Source of the DNA: Desulfovibrionaceae bacterium
Lineage (GTDB): Bacteria > Desulfobacterota > Desulfovibrionia > Desulfovibrionales > Desulfovibrionaceae
NCBI GenBank assembly: GCA_015233395.1
Contig: JADFXV010000034.1
Span: 1-32,512, forward strand
DNA length: 32,512 nucleotides
Reading direction: 5' to 3'
Position numbers and translations under genes: made by a program. The notes beneath the pieces are model-generated. The model ran no database searches and had not been told where the DNA came from. It saw only the letters and a program-made list of their open reading frames with translations. Positions 6,019-14,311 of this stretch are shown here, piece by piece. The stretch's first letter is position 1. Each line of letters begins with the position of its first letter.

Positions 6019-8688
6019 TTATTCCCCCGGCCCGACGTCGAACCCGCCCCGGGCGATTTTTTCGGCCAAGGCCAGTTGGTCGGCGCGGCAATCGGCGGCG
6101 CCGTCGATGCGTGCGGCTCTGACTTGGGAGAGGATGGCGCCGAGCGCGGGGCCTGGGGCGACGCCCAGGTTCACCAGGTCTTGGCCGGTGATTTCGATTT
6201 TGAGGCCGCGCAGTTTGGTCAGGTAGAGCGAGATGTGTTTGCGGATGTTTTCGTTCTTGTTGCGGGCCATGAGGTAGAGCACGCCTTCCAGGGGTAATAT
6301 TTCAAGGATGGCGGACAGTTCGCTTAGGCGGCCCTTGCGGTATTCCCAGGTTGTGATCTTGTTGGCCGTGCCGCGGATGGCCTGGCGCAGGACGGTGAAT
6401 TCCCTTTCCGCGCGTTTGGTGAAGTGCAGGCGTTTGCCGGCCAGGGCGGCCTGTTCATCGTCGAACCCGGCGACCAGGGCGAGCAGCCAGACGCGCCATT
6501 CCTCGACCGGCGGCGCGAGGTAGAGCAGGCGTTGCCAGTTCAGGACGGTTTCGACTTCTTCGAGCAGGGCGATTTTGGGGCTGTCCAGGTCGAGCAGGGG
6601 ATGGATGGCGATGAGCAGGCCGAACTGGCTCATGCGGCGCAGGCAGGCGAGCGGCGAGGCCTCTTCCAGGATGAGCAGGATCTCGCGGAACAGGCGCGCG
6701 CCCGAGAGTTTGCGGAAAAAACCGAGTTCCACGGCGTTTTTGATCAGGCGTTCGGCCGTCTGGCCGATGCGGAAGCCGAAGCGCTGCTCGAAGCGGATGG
6801 CCCGCAGGATGCGGGTCGGGTCTTCGACAAAGGACAGCGAATGCAGGACGCGGATGACGCGTTCCTTGATGTCGCGCTGGGCGCCGAAGAAATCGGCCAG
6901 GCGGCCGAACTCGCCGGGATTGAGATGCACGGCCAGGGCGTTGATGGTGAAGTCGCGGCGGTAGAGGTCCATCTTGATCGAGGATAGTTCGACCGTGGGC
7001 AGGGCGGCCGGGTATTCGTAGTATTCCAGGCGGGCGGTGGCCACGTCGATCTTGCGGCCGTTTTGCAGGATGACGACGGCGGTCTTGAATTTGTGGTGCG
7101 CCTTGACCCGGCCGCCGAGTTTTCCGGCCAGGGCGTCGGCAAAGGCGATGCCGTCGCCCTCGACGACCAGGTCGAGGTCGAAATTGTCCTGGTGCAAGAG
7201 GATGTCGCGCACGAAGCCGCCCACGGCGTAGGCGCAAAAGCCCATGGCCTGGGCCAGTTCCCCGGCCTGGCGCAGGATGGCCAGCAGATTTTCGGGCAGT
7301 CGGTCGCGCAAGAGCGTGGCGATGTTGCGTTCGTGCTTGCGTTCGGGGAGCAGGGATTCCGGGATGCGGGCCGGTTCCTGGATCAGGGTGTTGATCAGGT
7401 CGGTGCGGGTGACCACCGCCGCGACTTCTCCGTTTTCCAGCACCGGCACCAACCGTTGCCCCTGGCCGAGAACGATTTCCATGACCGGATAGAGATCGGT
7501 GTCCGGGGCGACGGACGCCGGTTCGCGCTGCATGTATTCGCTGACCGGCATCTTGCCCAGGCCGTGTCCCAGGGCCTTGGCCGCCAGGCCGCCCTCGATC
7601 AGCCCGGCCAGGACCATGGAGCCGGTCCGGGTCACGGGCATGGCTTTGAGTCCGTAACGGTTCATGATCTCGACCGCCTCGGCGATCGGCCGGTCCTCGG
7701 TCACGGTCACGGGCGGGCGGCTGGCGATCTGGCGGACCAGGATCTGCGGATTGATCTGGGAATAGAGCAGGGCGAAGAGTTCCTCGCGCGCCTGGGTCAG
7801 GGTCTTGTCCTTGATCGAGGCCGAGGCGGCGTAGGGATGGCCGCCGCCGCCAAGCGAGGTGCAGATGCGCCCGACGTCCACGTCGGCGCTGCGCGACCGG
7901 GCGACAAGATGCACCCGGTCCTTCATGCGGCCGAGCGCGAAAAGCACGCGGATGTTCTGCATGTCCATCATCTTGTGGACCAGCAGGGCGAAATCGCCCA
8001 CGTAGTGTTCCGTGCTGGCCTGGGTGATGACCACCTCGATGCCGTTGATCTTGTGGGTCTGGGCGGATTCGAGCAGTTCCGAGAGCAGCGTCACCTGCTC
8101 GGCCGACAGTTCGCGGGTGAGCAGATCGGCGATGACGTTGAGGTCCATGCCTTGGCCGCGCAGCCAGGCGGCCGCCTCCAGATCGTACTGGGTGGTGGAG
8201 TTGAAGGTCAACGAGCCGGTGTCTTCGTAGATTCCAAGCCCTAAAATGGTGGCCTCCTCGACGCCGAGCGGCACGCCGCGTTCGCGGATGTACTTGACGA
8301 GGATCGCCGTGGTCGACCCCCAGGGCAAGACCACGGCGCGTTCCATGGGCAGATCGTCCTCGGAATCGGGATGGTGGTCGAAGGCCTCGATGATCAGCCC
8401 GGGCTTGTCGAGAATCGGCGCTACGTGCGCCACCCGGGAGCGCTGGCGCGTGTCGACCAGCACCAGCCGCTTGACCGACTGTTGGTCGATGTCCTTGAAG
8501 GCCTTGAAATTGAAGAGATAGGTGGCGCTTTGCAGGAAAAAAGAGCGGATGTTCTTTTCCTGCGACCCGGGAAAGATGAGCGCCGCCTCGGGATAGAGCT
8601 TGCCGGCCCCGACCATGGCCGCCAGGGCGTCGAAATCGGCGTTGTTGTGGGCGGTGACGATCGTCTCGGCCTGGATTTTACCGGTCAT
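6019..8688 (-). CDS. DHH-CBS-polyA-polymerase fusion: tRNA nucleotidyltransferase (CCA- or A-adding)
   Basis: This 889-residue fusion has three parts. First is a DHH/DHHA1 phosphoesterase region with FDHHPDSEDD (D104-H106) and GGGGHPYAA at about 280. Second is a pair of CBS domains at about 320-440. Third is a class II nucleotidyltransferase with GGFVRD (490-495), the metal-binding D504-L-D506, RRDFTINALAVH and EDPTRILRAIRFEQRFGF. The C-terminal part finishes the 3' CCA end of tRNAs. Fused enzymes of this layout are known; in Aquifex a similar protein adds only the final A, so CCA versus A-only cannot be decided from sequence. The DHH part could act on small phosphodiesters or nano-RNA, and the CBS pair could sense adenosine nucleotides; both are inference. 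The start at 8688 opens with MTGKIQAETIVTAHNNADFDAL, the usual DHH beginning. It is divergent from the next gene. Confidence 0.9.
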   Translation of the reverse strand: MTGKIQAETIVTAHNNADFDALAAMVGAGKLYPEAALIFPGSQEKNIRSFFLQSATYLFNFKAFKDIDQQSVKRLVLVDTRQRSRVAHVAPILDKPGLIIEAFDHHPDSEDDLPMERAVVLPWGSTTAILVKYIRERGVPLGVEEATILGLGIYEDTGSLTFNSTTQYDLEAAAWLRGQGMDLNVIADLLTRELSAEQVTLLSELLESAQTHKINGIEVVITQASTEHYVGDFALLVHKMMDMQNIRVLFALGRMKDRVHLVARSRSADVDVGRICTSLGGGGHPYAASASIKDKTLTQAREELFALLYSQINPQILVRQIASRPPVTVTEDRPIAEAVEIMNRYGLKAMPVTRTGSMVLAGLIEGGLAAKALGHGLGKMPVSEYMQREPASVAPDTDLYPVMEIVLGQGQRLVPVLENGEVAAVVTRTDLINTLIQEPARIPESLLPERKHERNIATLLRDRLPENLLAILRQAGELAQAMGFCAYAVGGFVRDILLHQDNFDLDLVVEGDGIAFADALAGKLGGRVKAHHKFKTAVVILQNGRKIDVATARLEYYEYPAALPTVELSSIKMDLYRRDFTINALAVHLNPGEFGRLADFFGAQRDIKERVIRVLHSLSFVEDPTRILRAIRFEQRFGFRIGQTAERLIKNAVELGFFRKLSGARLFREILLILEEASPLACLRRMSQFGLLIAIHPLLDLDSPKIALLEEVETVLNWQRLLYLAPPVEEWRVWLLALVAGFDDEQAALAGKRLHFTKRAEREFTVLRQAIRGTANKITTWEYRKGRLSELSAILEILPLEGVLYLMARNKNENIRKHISLYLTKLRGLKIEITGQDLVNLGVAPGPALGAILSQVRAARIDGAADCRADQLALAEKIARGGFDVGPGE

Positions 8689-8987
8689 GGGGAATCGTCC
8701 CTCCGGGCCCGCTCGTCGATGGCCTTGTCTTTTCGACAATGGCCTGGTGTGTATCGTCCATCATTTTCCAAGGGATGTATCATTTTCCCGCTCCCCCAAT
8801 ATCCGGTAAAGTTTTTTGGGGAAAGGGGGGTCTGGGGGGAAAACCCCTTTTTTGAAAAAAAGGGGTTTTCCCCCCGGATTTCTCTCCATCCCATCCCCTC
8901 CACTCCCCGCTCCCCCCCTCCCCCGGCCTTGCCCGGGGAGGGCAGGGGGGGTATGGGGGCGGCTATCGAGCAAGCAAGGAGGCGGGA
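8689..8987. other. divergent intergenic region with an orphan repeat
   Basis: This region separates two divergent genes. It should hold both promoters, but I see no convincing -35/-10 pair. Over half of it (8805-8939) is one full copy of the dispersed hairpin repeat. A small TTGTC/GACAA inverted repeat at about 8726-8740 is also present. No gene is seen. Confidence 0.5.
8805..8939 (-). repeat. full copy of the dispersed hairpin repeat, minus orientation
   Basis: In minus orientation this holds the purine-rich lead (about 8885-8939), GAGAAATCC, a long hairpin at 8834-8875 whose outer arm is GGGGGGAAAACCCC, a C-rich tail and AAAAAACTTT. All other copies stand behind a stop codon in the sense direction; no minus-strand gene ends here, so this copy has no obvious gene to terminate. 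Confidence 0.65.
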
Positions 8988-9590
8988 ATGCGGATTTATT
9001 TGGCCCGGTGCGGGCAGACGATATCCAATCGCAAGCAATTTATTCTGGGGCGCGACGACAGTCCGTTGACCCGGTCCGGCCGGGACGCAACGAAGCAGTT
9101 GGCGGCGGCGCTTGCCGGCCTGGGCGCAGCCGGGCTGGTGTGTTCGCCGCTTGGCCGGGCGGTGGCCAGCGCGGCCATTTACGGCGAGATTTTGGGGCTG
9201 GCGTCCGTGGAAATGCCGGAGCTGATCGATTTGCACGCCGGGCAGTTCACGGGCAAGTCGCGCAAATTTTTCATTCCGGCCGGGGACCGGTTGCGTTCGC
9301 ACTGGGAGGACCAGCCGGCGGCCGGCGAGTCGTACGCCGACGCCGAGGAGCGCGCGGGCCTGGCGCTTGAGCTTCTGGCCGCGAAGGCCGCTTGCGGGCC
9401 GGTGTTGGCGGTCGGGCATCTGGCGTTTGGCCGGGTGCTCTTGCAGCGCTATCTGGGCATCGCCCGGGAAGAGGCGCTCATGGCCGGGCATCCGAAGGAC
9501 GCCGCCTACGTCCTGGAAGACGGGGAGGTTCGCTGGCTGCGGGCCGGGGGCGGCGAAGGCCGGGGGCTGTTGCCGTACGAGCGGGAATAG
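8988..9590 (+). CDS. histidine-phosphatase-fold protein with Cys in place of the catalytic His
   Basis: This 200-residue protein belongs to the phosphoglycerate-mutase-like histidine phosphatase superfamily. It starts MRIYLARCGQT, where the family has the RHG motif with the phospho-accepting His; the codon is TGC, giving Cys at residue 8. The rest of the active-site frame is kept: a PLTRSGRDA segment, the second Arg in CSPLGRA, and the distal VGHLAFGR with its His. Such proteins usually remove phosphate from sugars, nucleotides or cobalamin intermediates. With the nucleophile changed, it may be inactive, a binding protein, or use another residue. A strong AAGGAGG at 8976-8982 supports the start. 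It is divergent from the nucleotidyltransferase and converges on the glycosyltransferase with a one-base gap. Confidence 0.8.
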   Translation: MRIYLARCGQTISNRKQFILGRDDSPLTRSGRDATKQLAAALAGLGAAGLVCSPLGRAVASAAIYGEILGLASVEMPELIDLHAGQFTGKSRKFFIPAGDRLRSHWEDQPAAGESYADAEERAGLALELLAAKAACGPVLAVGHLAFGRVLLQRYLGIAREEALMAGHPKDAAYVLEDGEVRWLRAGGGEGRGLLPYERE

Positions 9591-9591
9591 C

Positions 9592-10803
9592 TCAACTGCC
9601 CGCGTTCCAGTTTTCGAGGTCTTCGAGGATGCTCCGGCCCACGGCGTATTTGTCGTAGTCGGGCGCGAAAAGACAGGGTTCGCGGGCCAGAAGCTCGCGG
9701 ATCGCCTCGTCGGGCCGGGTCGTGAGGACTTCCTCCTCGGCCCGGATGACGACCATGTTTTCGGGCATGGTGGCGGCGCGGCGTTCCTGTTCCCGGTTGG
9801 GGTGCTGTTCCGGGACGACCACGGCTTTGGTCTGGGTCAGGAGCACTTCGTTGACGATATTGTATCCGGCCCGGCACACGGCCAGATCGGCGATCGAGAG
9901 CAGATCGATGATCGAGTGGGCGAACGGCAGAAAGCGGACCTTGCCGGCCAGGGGGTGGGCGGCGATCTCCGCCTTGGTTTCCTCGGACAGGTAGGGGTCG
10001 AACGACATGACGACCTGATACGCGTCCAAGAGCCCCATGCGCTCGAACGCCTCAAAAAATTTTCCGGCCAGTCCGCCGACCTGTCCGTGACGGCCGAGCG
10101 ACATGACGGCCAGGCTTTTTTCGGACAGCGCATAGTGGTTGAGGACTTCCTGGCGCGCGGGCAATTCCTGGCGGGTTTTGGAGGTGATGCGGCCCAGGTA
10201 GCGGATTTTGGCGGCGAGTTCCGGGCCGTCGCCGAGGTATTCCGCGTTGAAATCGCAGACTGAGCGGTCTTCGAGCACGTAGATGTAATCGTACACCGAG
10301 GCGACGTTGATGCGGTCGCCGACGTCGTCGTAGCCGTCGGGGCTCACGTAGAGCAGCGGGGCGCTGCGGTAGATGCCGCGCGAGAGGTGGACCAGGGCGA
10401 ATTCGTCGGCCCGGCCGCGCCGGGTGTTTTTGCGCAGCACCAGCGGAATGGCCTCGCCTTTCAGGCCGGTCAGGGCGTGTTCCACCATCACCGCGTCGGG
10501 CTTGAAGAAATCGAGCGTGTCCAGGATCACTCTGGTGCGGTAGTCGAAGAGGTCGAAGACGGAAAAGGTCTTGAGAAAGCGAGGGTTGAAGGGCGCGCCG
10601 GGCTTGTCGATCTCCTGCTTGATGCCCGGCAGCTTGACGACGTCGATGCCTTCCTTGAGGAAAAGCTGCGGGGCGCTGCCGCCGGAGATGACCAAAAAAT
10701 CCAGATCCGGCCGCCATTTGCGCATGCCGGTGATGACCGAAAGCGTCCGGACCGCGTGGCCCAGGCCGATGGAATTGTGTGTGTAGACGAGAATTCGCCG
10801 CAT
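9592..10803 (-). CDS. MurG-like predicted glycosyltransferase
   Basis: A 403-residue protein that starts MRRILVYTHNSIGLGHAVRT. The GLGH turn near the N-terminus and the C-terminal segment CRAGYNIVNEVLLTQTKAVVVPE are typical of GT-B fold glycosyltransferases related to MurG (the COG4671 group, from memory). The C-terminal part should bind a nucleotide sugar; acceptor and product are unknown. An upstream in-frame extension to 10896 is Arg-rich and not conserved in character, so the ATG at 10803 was chosen, with GGAG about 14 bases before it. It follows the recombinase gene in the same direction, 158 bases away, with a small AGGCGC/GCGCCT hairpin at 10868-10881 between them. It converges on the phosphatase-fold gene. 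Confidence 0.78.
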   Translation of the reverse strand: MRRILVYTHNSIGLGHAVRTLSVITGMRKWRPDLDFLVISGGSAPQLFLKEGIDVVKLPGIKQEIDKPGAPFNPRFLKTFSVFDLFDYRTRVILDTLDFFKPDAVMVEHALTGLKGEAIPLVLRKNTRRGRADEFALVHLSRGIYRSAPLLYVSPDGYDDVGDRINVASVYDYIYVLEDRSVCDFNAEYLGDGPELAAKIRYLGRITSKTRQELPARQEVLNHYALSEKSLAVMSLGRHGQVGGLAGKFFEAFERMGLLDAYQVVMSFDPYLSEETKAEIAAHPLAGKVRFLPFAHSIIDLLSIADLAVCRAGYNIVNEVLLTQTKAVVVPEQHPNREQERRAATMPENMVVIRAEEEVLTTRPDEAIRELLAREPCLFAPDYDKYAVGRSILEDLENWNAGS

Positions 10804-10961
10804 TGTTGTTGTCCGACTCCGGCCCGCGCCCCGCCCGGAGGTCCGTCTTGCCCGGCGAGGCGGTGAAAGGCGCAAGCGCCTGCCGGATTCATTCAAGGGA
10901 TTCGCAACGGTCTACATCCAGGCCCCGGCCTCGGCAATGATTTTCTTGAAATCGAAATTGA

Positions 10962-11906
10962 TTATTTTTTCCCCGAGAAATGCCCAAGCGCATCGAGTCC
11001 GCCGATACCAGACCGCGCCCGTGGGTGATGGGCCCGGTGCGCGGCCAGCATGCGTTCGGTCTGGACATGGGTATAAATCTCGGTGGCTTTGATGTCGGCG
11101 TGGCCGAGCAGGATCTGCACGACCCGCAGATCGGCGCCGCCTTCCAGCAGATGGGTGGCGAAGCAGTGGCGCAGGCTGTGCGGCGAGATCGGCCGGGCGA
11201 TCCCGGCCATGACGGCGTAGCGCTTGATGTTCTTGAACACGGCCACGCGACTGAGCGCCTGGCCCGAGCGGTTCAGGAACAGCGCCTTGCACCGAGGTTT
11301 GAACGAACCCCGGACCTGGTCCAGGTAGCGCCCGACCAGCGTCAGGGCCAGCTCGTGGACGGGCAGGACCCGTTCCTTGGCGCCCTTGCCGAAAACCCGA
11401 AGCCGGCCGGTTTGCAGGTCCACGTCGAGCGCGGTCAAGGCCACCAGCTCCGAAACCCGCAGCCCGGCACCGTAGAGCATCTCCAGCATGGTCCGGTCGC
11501 GAAACCCCAGATTCGCGCTCATATCCGGCTGGGCAAGCAGGCGCTCGACTTCGTCGCGGGTGAGCACGTCCGGCAAAAGCGGCGGCAGCTTGGGATTGTT
11601 CAGCAGCGCCGCCGGATCGGCAGCGAACCAGCCCTCGGCGGCGCCGTGGGCGAAAAAGCCCCGCAGGGCCGCCAGATGCCTGGCCAGCGACCGGCTGGTC
11701 AAGTCGCGCTCGCGCAGGCTGCCCAGGTAGCGGAAAATGGTCTGTTCGCGCACGTCTCCAAGCGCGGCGCCGGTCTGCTCGCAAAAGGCCCAAAATTGCC
11801 GCAGGTCGCTTTCGTAGGCCGACAGGCTGTGCTCGGACAGGCCACGGATCACGGCCAGATGCGTGAGATACTCGTCGATGCGCGGATGCGACGGCCAGTC
11901 TTCCAT
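10962..11906 (-). CDS. xerD: tyrosine recombinase XerC/XerD
   Basis: A 314-residue site-specific recombinase that should resolve chromosome dimers at dif during cell division. All catalytic residues are present: R150 (GLRVSE), K174 (FGKGAKER), H243 and R246 (SPHSLRH), H269 (LLGHADI) and the nucleophile Y278 (EIYTHV). The N-terminal SAM-like core-binding domain begins at IDEYLTHLAVIRGLSEHSL. The length and layout are those of housekeeping Xer proteins rather than phage integrases, and no mobile element surrounds it. Whether it is XerC or XerD cannot be settled without its partner; the symbol is the likelier guess. The start at 11906 (MEDWPSHPRIDEYL) is chosen over an in-frame TTG 12 codons upstream. 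It is divergent from dapL. Confidence 0.88.
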   Translation of the reverse strand: MEDWPSHPRIDEYLTHLAVIRGLSEHSLSAYESDLRQFWAFCEQTGAALGDVREQTIFRYLGSLRERDLTSRSLARHLAALRGFFAHGAAEGWFAADPAALLNNPKLPPLLPDVLTRDEVERLLAQPDMSANLGFRDRTMLEMLYGAGLRVSELVALTALDVDLQTGRLRVFGKGAKERVLPVHELALTLVGRYLDQVRGSFKPRCKALFLNRSGQALSRVAVFKNIKRYAVMAGIARPISPHSLRHCFATHLLEGGADLRVVQILLGHADIKATEIYTHVQTERMLAAHRAHHPRARSGIGGLDALGHFSGKK

Positions 11907-11969
11907 GGCCCTTAGTGTAATCGAGAATCCAAGGCCCCGCAAACCGGACGCGGCGGTCGGCCGCCGGAT

Positions 11970-11998
11970 TTGACAAAGCCGGTCCCGTTCTTTAAGCC
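11970..11998 (+). promoter_or_regulatory. possible sigma70 promoter of dapL
   Basis: TTGACA at 11970-11975 is a perfect -35 box. A 17-base spacer leads to TAAGCC at 11993-11998, a poor -10 box. It lies 45 bases before the dapL start in the dapL/xerD divergent gap. Confidence 0.45.
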
Positions 11999-12042
11999 GC
12001 GCCTTGGCCGCCGCAGCGGCAAAATTTTCCAGGAGTCACGAC

Positions 12043-13215
12043 ATGAGCGAATTTTCCCTCGCCAAGCGGGTGGCCGCACTGCCGCCGTATCTGTTCGCCG
12101 AGATCGACCGGGTCAAGAATCTGGTCCGCGCTCGCGGAGTCGACATCATCAGCCTGGGCATCGGCGATCCCGACCTGCCGACCCCGGATTTCATCATCGA
12201 CGCCCTTAACGCCGCCGCGCGCAAGCCGGAGAACCACCAGTACCCGTCCTACGTGGGCCTGGCGCGCTTCAGGGCGGCCGTGGCCGGCTGGTACAAACGC
12301 CGCTTCGACGTGGACCTGGACCCGGAAAACGAGGTCGTCACCCTGATCGGCTCCAAGGAAGGCATCGCCCATTTCCCCCTGGCCTTCGTCGATCCGGGCG
12401 AACTCGTCCTGATCTGCCCGCCCAATTACCCTGTCTACGGCGTGGCGACCGGCTTTGCCGGCGGCCGCGTCAAGCACCTGCCCCTGCGCGAGGAGAACGA
12501 TTTCCTGCCCGATCTGGACGCCGTGAGCGACGCCGAATGGGAACAGGCCAAGATCATCTGCGTCAACTACCCCAACAACCCGACCGCGGCCGTGGCGCCC
12601 CGGGCCTTCTACGAAAAACTTGTGGCCAAGGCCAAGGCCTCGAACACCATCGTGCTCTCGGACGCCGCCTATACCGAAATGTACTTCGATCCGGCCAAGA
12701 AACCCTTGTCCCTGCTGGAAATTCCCGGGGCCAAAGACGTGGTCATCGAATTCCACTCCCTGTCCAAGACCTACAACATGACCGGCTGGCGCATCGGCAT
12801 GGCCGTGGGCAACCCTTCGCTCGTCAAAGGCCTGGGCAAAATCAAGGAAAACGTCGATTCCGGCGCCTTCCAGGCAATCCAGGAGGCCGGAATCGCCGCC
12901 CTGGAACAGGGCGAACCCTTTGCCCGGGACTTCCGGCGCATCTACAAGGAACGCCGCGACCTGGCCGTGGCCGGACTCAAAAAAATGGGCATCGAATGCC
13001 GCGCGCCCGAAGCCACCTTCTACCTCTGGGCCAAAGTCCCCAAAGGACTCACTGCGGCCGCCTTTGTCACGGATATCCTGGAAAAAACCGGCGTGGTGCT
13101 CACCCCGGGCAACGGCTTCGGACTGCCCGAGGCCGGCGAAGGCTACTTCCGCATCGCCCTGACCGTGCCCAAAGACCGCATCGAAGAAGCCCTGTCGCGC
13201 ATCGCGGCGATGTAG
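12043..13215 (+). CDS. dapL: LL-diaminopimelate aminotransferase
   Basis: A 390-residue PLP-dependent class I/II aminotransferase. It converts tetrahydrodipicolinate directly to LL-diaminopimelate with glutamate as amino donor, giving lysine and the peptidoglycan cross-linking residue. Visible marks are SLGIGDPDLPTP near the N-terminus, NYPNNPTAA in the middle, the PLP lysine K242 in HSLSKTYNMTGWR, and YFRIALTVPKDRIEEAL near the end. The protein could be another aspartate-family aminotransferase, but the N-terminal AKRVAALPPYLFAEID opening and the NHQYPSYVGLARFR segment are typical of DapL in this bacterial group. The start has CCAGGAGTCACGAC just before it. The gene ends in a full copy of the hairpin repeat. 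Confidence 0.88.
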   Translation: MSEFSLAKRVAALPPYLFAEIDRVKNLVRARGVDIISLGIGDPDLPTPDFIIDALNAAARKPENHQYPSYVGLARFRAAVAGWYKRRFDVDLDPENEVVTLIGSKEGIAHFPLAFVDPGELVLICPPNYPVYGVATGFAGGRVKHLPLREENDFLPDLDAVSDAEWEQAKIICVNYPNNPTAAVAPRAFYEKLVAKAKASNTIVLSDAAYTEMYFDPAKKPLSLLEIPGAKDVVIEFHSLSKTYNMTGWRIGMAVGNPSLVKGLGKIKENVDSGAFQAIQEAGIAALEQGEPFARDFRRIYKERRDLAVAGLKKMGIECRAPEATFYLWAKVPKGLTAAAFVTDILEKTGVVLTPGNGFGLPEAGEGYFRIALTVPKDRIEEALSRIAAM

Positions 13216-13305
13216 GGCAGGGGGGAGAGGGAAGAGAATCGGGGGTGGAACCCTTTGTGAACAAAGGGTTCCACCCCCGAACCCCCGCCTCCCAAAAACT
13301 TTATT
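13214..13305 (+). terminator. dapL terminator, full repeat copy with an 18-bp hairpin
   Basis: Behind the dapL stop come a purine-rich lead, GAGAATC, a perfect hairpin at 13241-13278 (18-bp arms, 2-base loop), then GAACCCCCGCCTCCCAAAAACTTT. The core pairs GGAACCCTTTGT with ACAAAGGGTTCC. It lacks a classic T run directly after the stem, so terminator function is inferred from position, strength and recurrence. Confidence 0.65.
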
Positions 13306-13352
13306 CGGAATGGACTGTTGAAAGTACGTCGCATTCGGTCCATGGTTTGGGC

Positions 13353-13961
13353 GTGAGCGGGAACAACAAAATATCGAATGGGGATTCCCAAGGGACTCGG
13401 TCCCTTGGGCCGCCGGAGGCCTCTCTCCAACACCCCCCCGCAATCAACCCCCACCCCGATCCCAATTCCGCCTTTGTCGGCCTGGGGTCCAACCTGGGCG
13501 ATCCACCGGCCAATCTGGCCTGGGCGCGCCGCGCCATCGGCGGTTTGCCGGGGATCACGATCGTCGCCGCCTCCGCCTTGTACCGCACCGAACCGCAGGA
13601 CGAACCGGACCAACCCTGGTTTGTAAACCAAGCGATCGCTGTTTCGTATGACGAAACGTGGACCGCCCCGCGATTCTTGGCCACGCTGCTGGATATCGAG
13701 GCCGGGCTTGGGCGCGTGCGCGGCGGGGCAGGGCGGTTCGGGCCGCGTCCGATCGATCTGGATTTGCTCCTATTCGGCGGCCAGGTTTGGAATACTCCGG
13801 AGTTGGCCGTGCCGCATCCGCGCATGCGGGCCCGGGCTTTCGTGCTCGTGCCGCTGGCCGAGCTCGCGCCGGAGCTGGTTTTTCCGGACGGAGAGCGGAT
13901 CAGCGCGGCGTTGGCGAAAATTTCTTTTCAAGCGCATGGGAATGTCATAGGACAGCGCTGA
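13353..13961 (+). CDS. folK: HPPK, folate biosynthesis; start uncertain
   Basis: 2-amino-4-hydroxy-6-hydroxymethyldihydropteridine diphosphokinase moves pyrophosphate from ATP to the pterin in folate synthesis. The core is clear: FVGLGSNLGDPPANL, ALYRTEPQDEPDQPWFVN, and the signature GRFGPRPIDLDLLLFG, then VPHPRMRARAFVLVPLAEL. The 5' end is odd. No ATG is available in frame; the nearest usable codon is GTG at 13353 (TTG at 13347 is another), giving about 202 residues with a 40-residue low-quality leader before AFVGLGSN. That leader reads through a CCCAAGGGA/TCCCTTGGG hairpin repeat (13387-13409) and has no ribosome-binding site. The true start may be a rare codon after the repeat. The gene follows dapL and precedes the small YHS gene by 27 bases. 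Confidence 0.85.
   Translation: MSGNNKISNGDSQGTRSLGPPEASLQHPPAINPHPDPNSAFVGLGSNLGDPPANLAWARRAIGGLPGITIVAASALYRTEPQDEPDQPWFVNQAIAVSYDETWTAPRFLATLLDIEAGLGRVRGGAGRFGPRPIDLDLLLFGGQVWNTPELAVPHPRMRARAFVLVPLAELAPELVFPDGERISAALAKISFQAHGNVIGQR
13387..13409. repeat. CCCAAGGGA/TCCCTTGGG hairpin in the folK leader
   Basis: A 9-bp perfect inverted repeat with a 5-base loop, preceded by GGGGATT and followed by CCGCCGGAGG. It matches the element at 5980-6015 (GGGGATTCCAAAGGGG...CCCCCGGAGG), so it is a dispersed intergenic repeat here located at or inside the 5' end of folK. Confidence 0.55.
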
Positions 13962-13988
13962 AAGCGGTTCAACCCAAGGGTGCATCGT

Positions 13989-14288
13989 ATGTGGAAGTTC
14001 CTTTTTTTGGCCGCCGCCGGCTATATCGTCTATAAGCTTTTCACCAACGACCTGCGCCGCAAGGCGCAGTCCGTGGAAAATGAGCGCCGTCGCGACCAGG
14101 AGCGCATGGCCACCGCCGGGGTCATGGTCAAGGACCCTGTCTGCGGCACGTACGTTCCGGCCGACGCCGACATCCGGGTGCGCGACGGCGGCCAGGTCTG
14201 GTGTTTTTGCAGCTACGAGTGCCGCGACGAACACCTCAAGCGTCTCGGAGCGGACACGGCCCGCTCCGGGGATAGCGACCGGACCTGA
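13989..14288 (+). CDS. small membrane-anchored YHS/TRASH-like protein
   Basis: A 99-residue protein with an N-terminal membrane segment (WKFLFLAAAGYIVYKLF), a charged linker, and a metal-ribbon-like domain with MVKDPVCGTYVP (C52) and WCFCSYEC (C72, C74, C78). The pattern resembles YHS or TRASH domains, which bind metal ions, and small anchored proteins of this kind are common in Desulfovibrio-like genomes. The exact role is unknown. The ATG at 13989 has AGGG nine bases upstream; a GTG three codons earlier is possible but has no room for a ribosome-binding site. It lies between folK and the GAF gene, 23 bases from the latter, so it is probably cotranscribed with it. Confidence 0.75.
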   Translation: MWKFLFLAAAGYIVYKLFTNDLRRKAQSVENERRRDQERMATAGVMVKDPVCGTYVPADADIRVRDGGQVWCFCSYECRDEHLKRLGADTARSGDSDRT

Positions 14289-14311
14289 GATCGCGCGACC
14301 GGCAAACGACC

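Noticed and set aside
10912-11976. 354-residue frame overlapping the recombinase on the same strand
   Set aside because: The recombinase frame carries all catalytic residues; this one is a shifted shadow rich in Arg and Ala.
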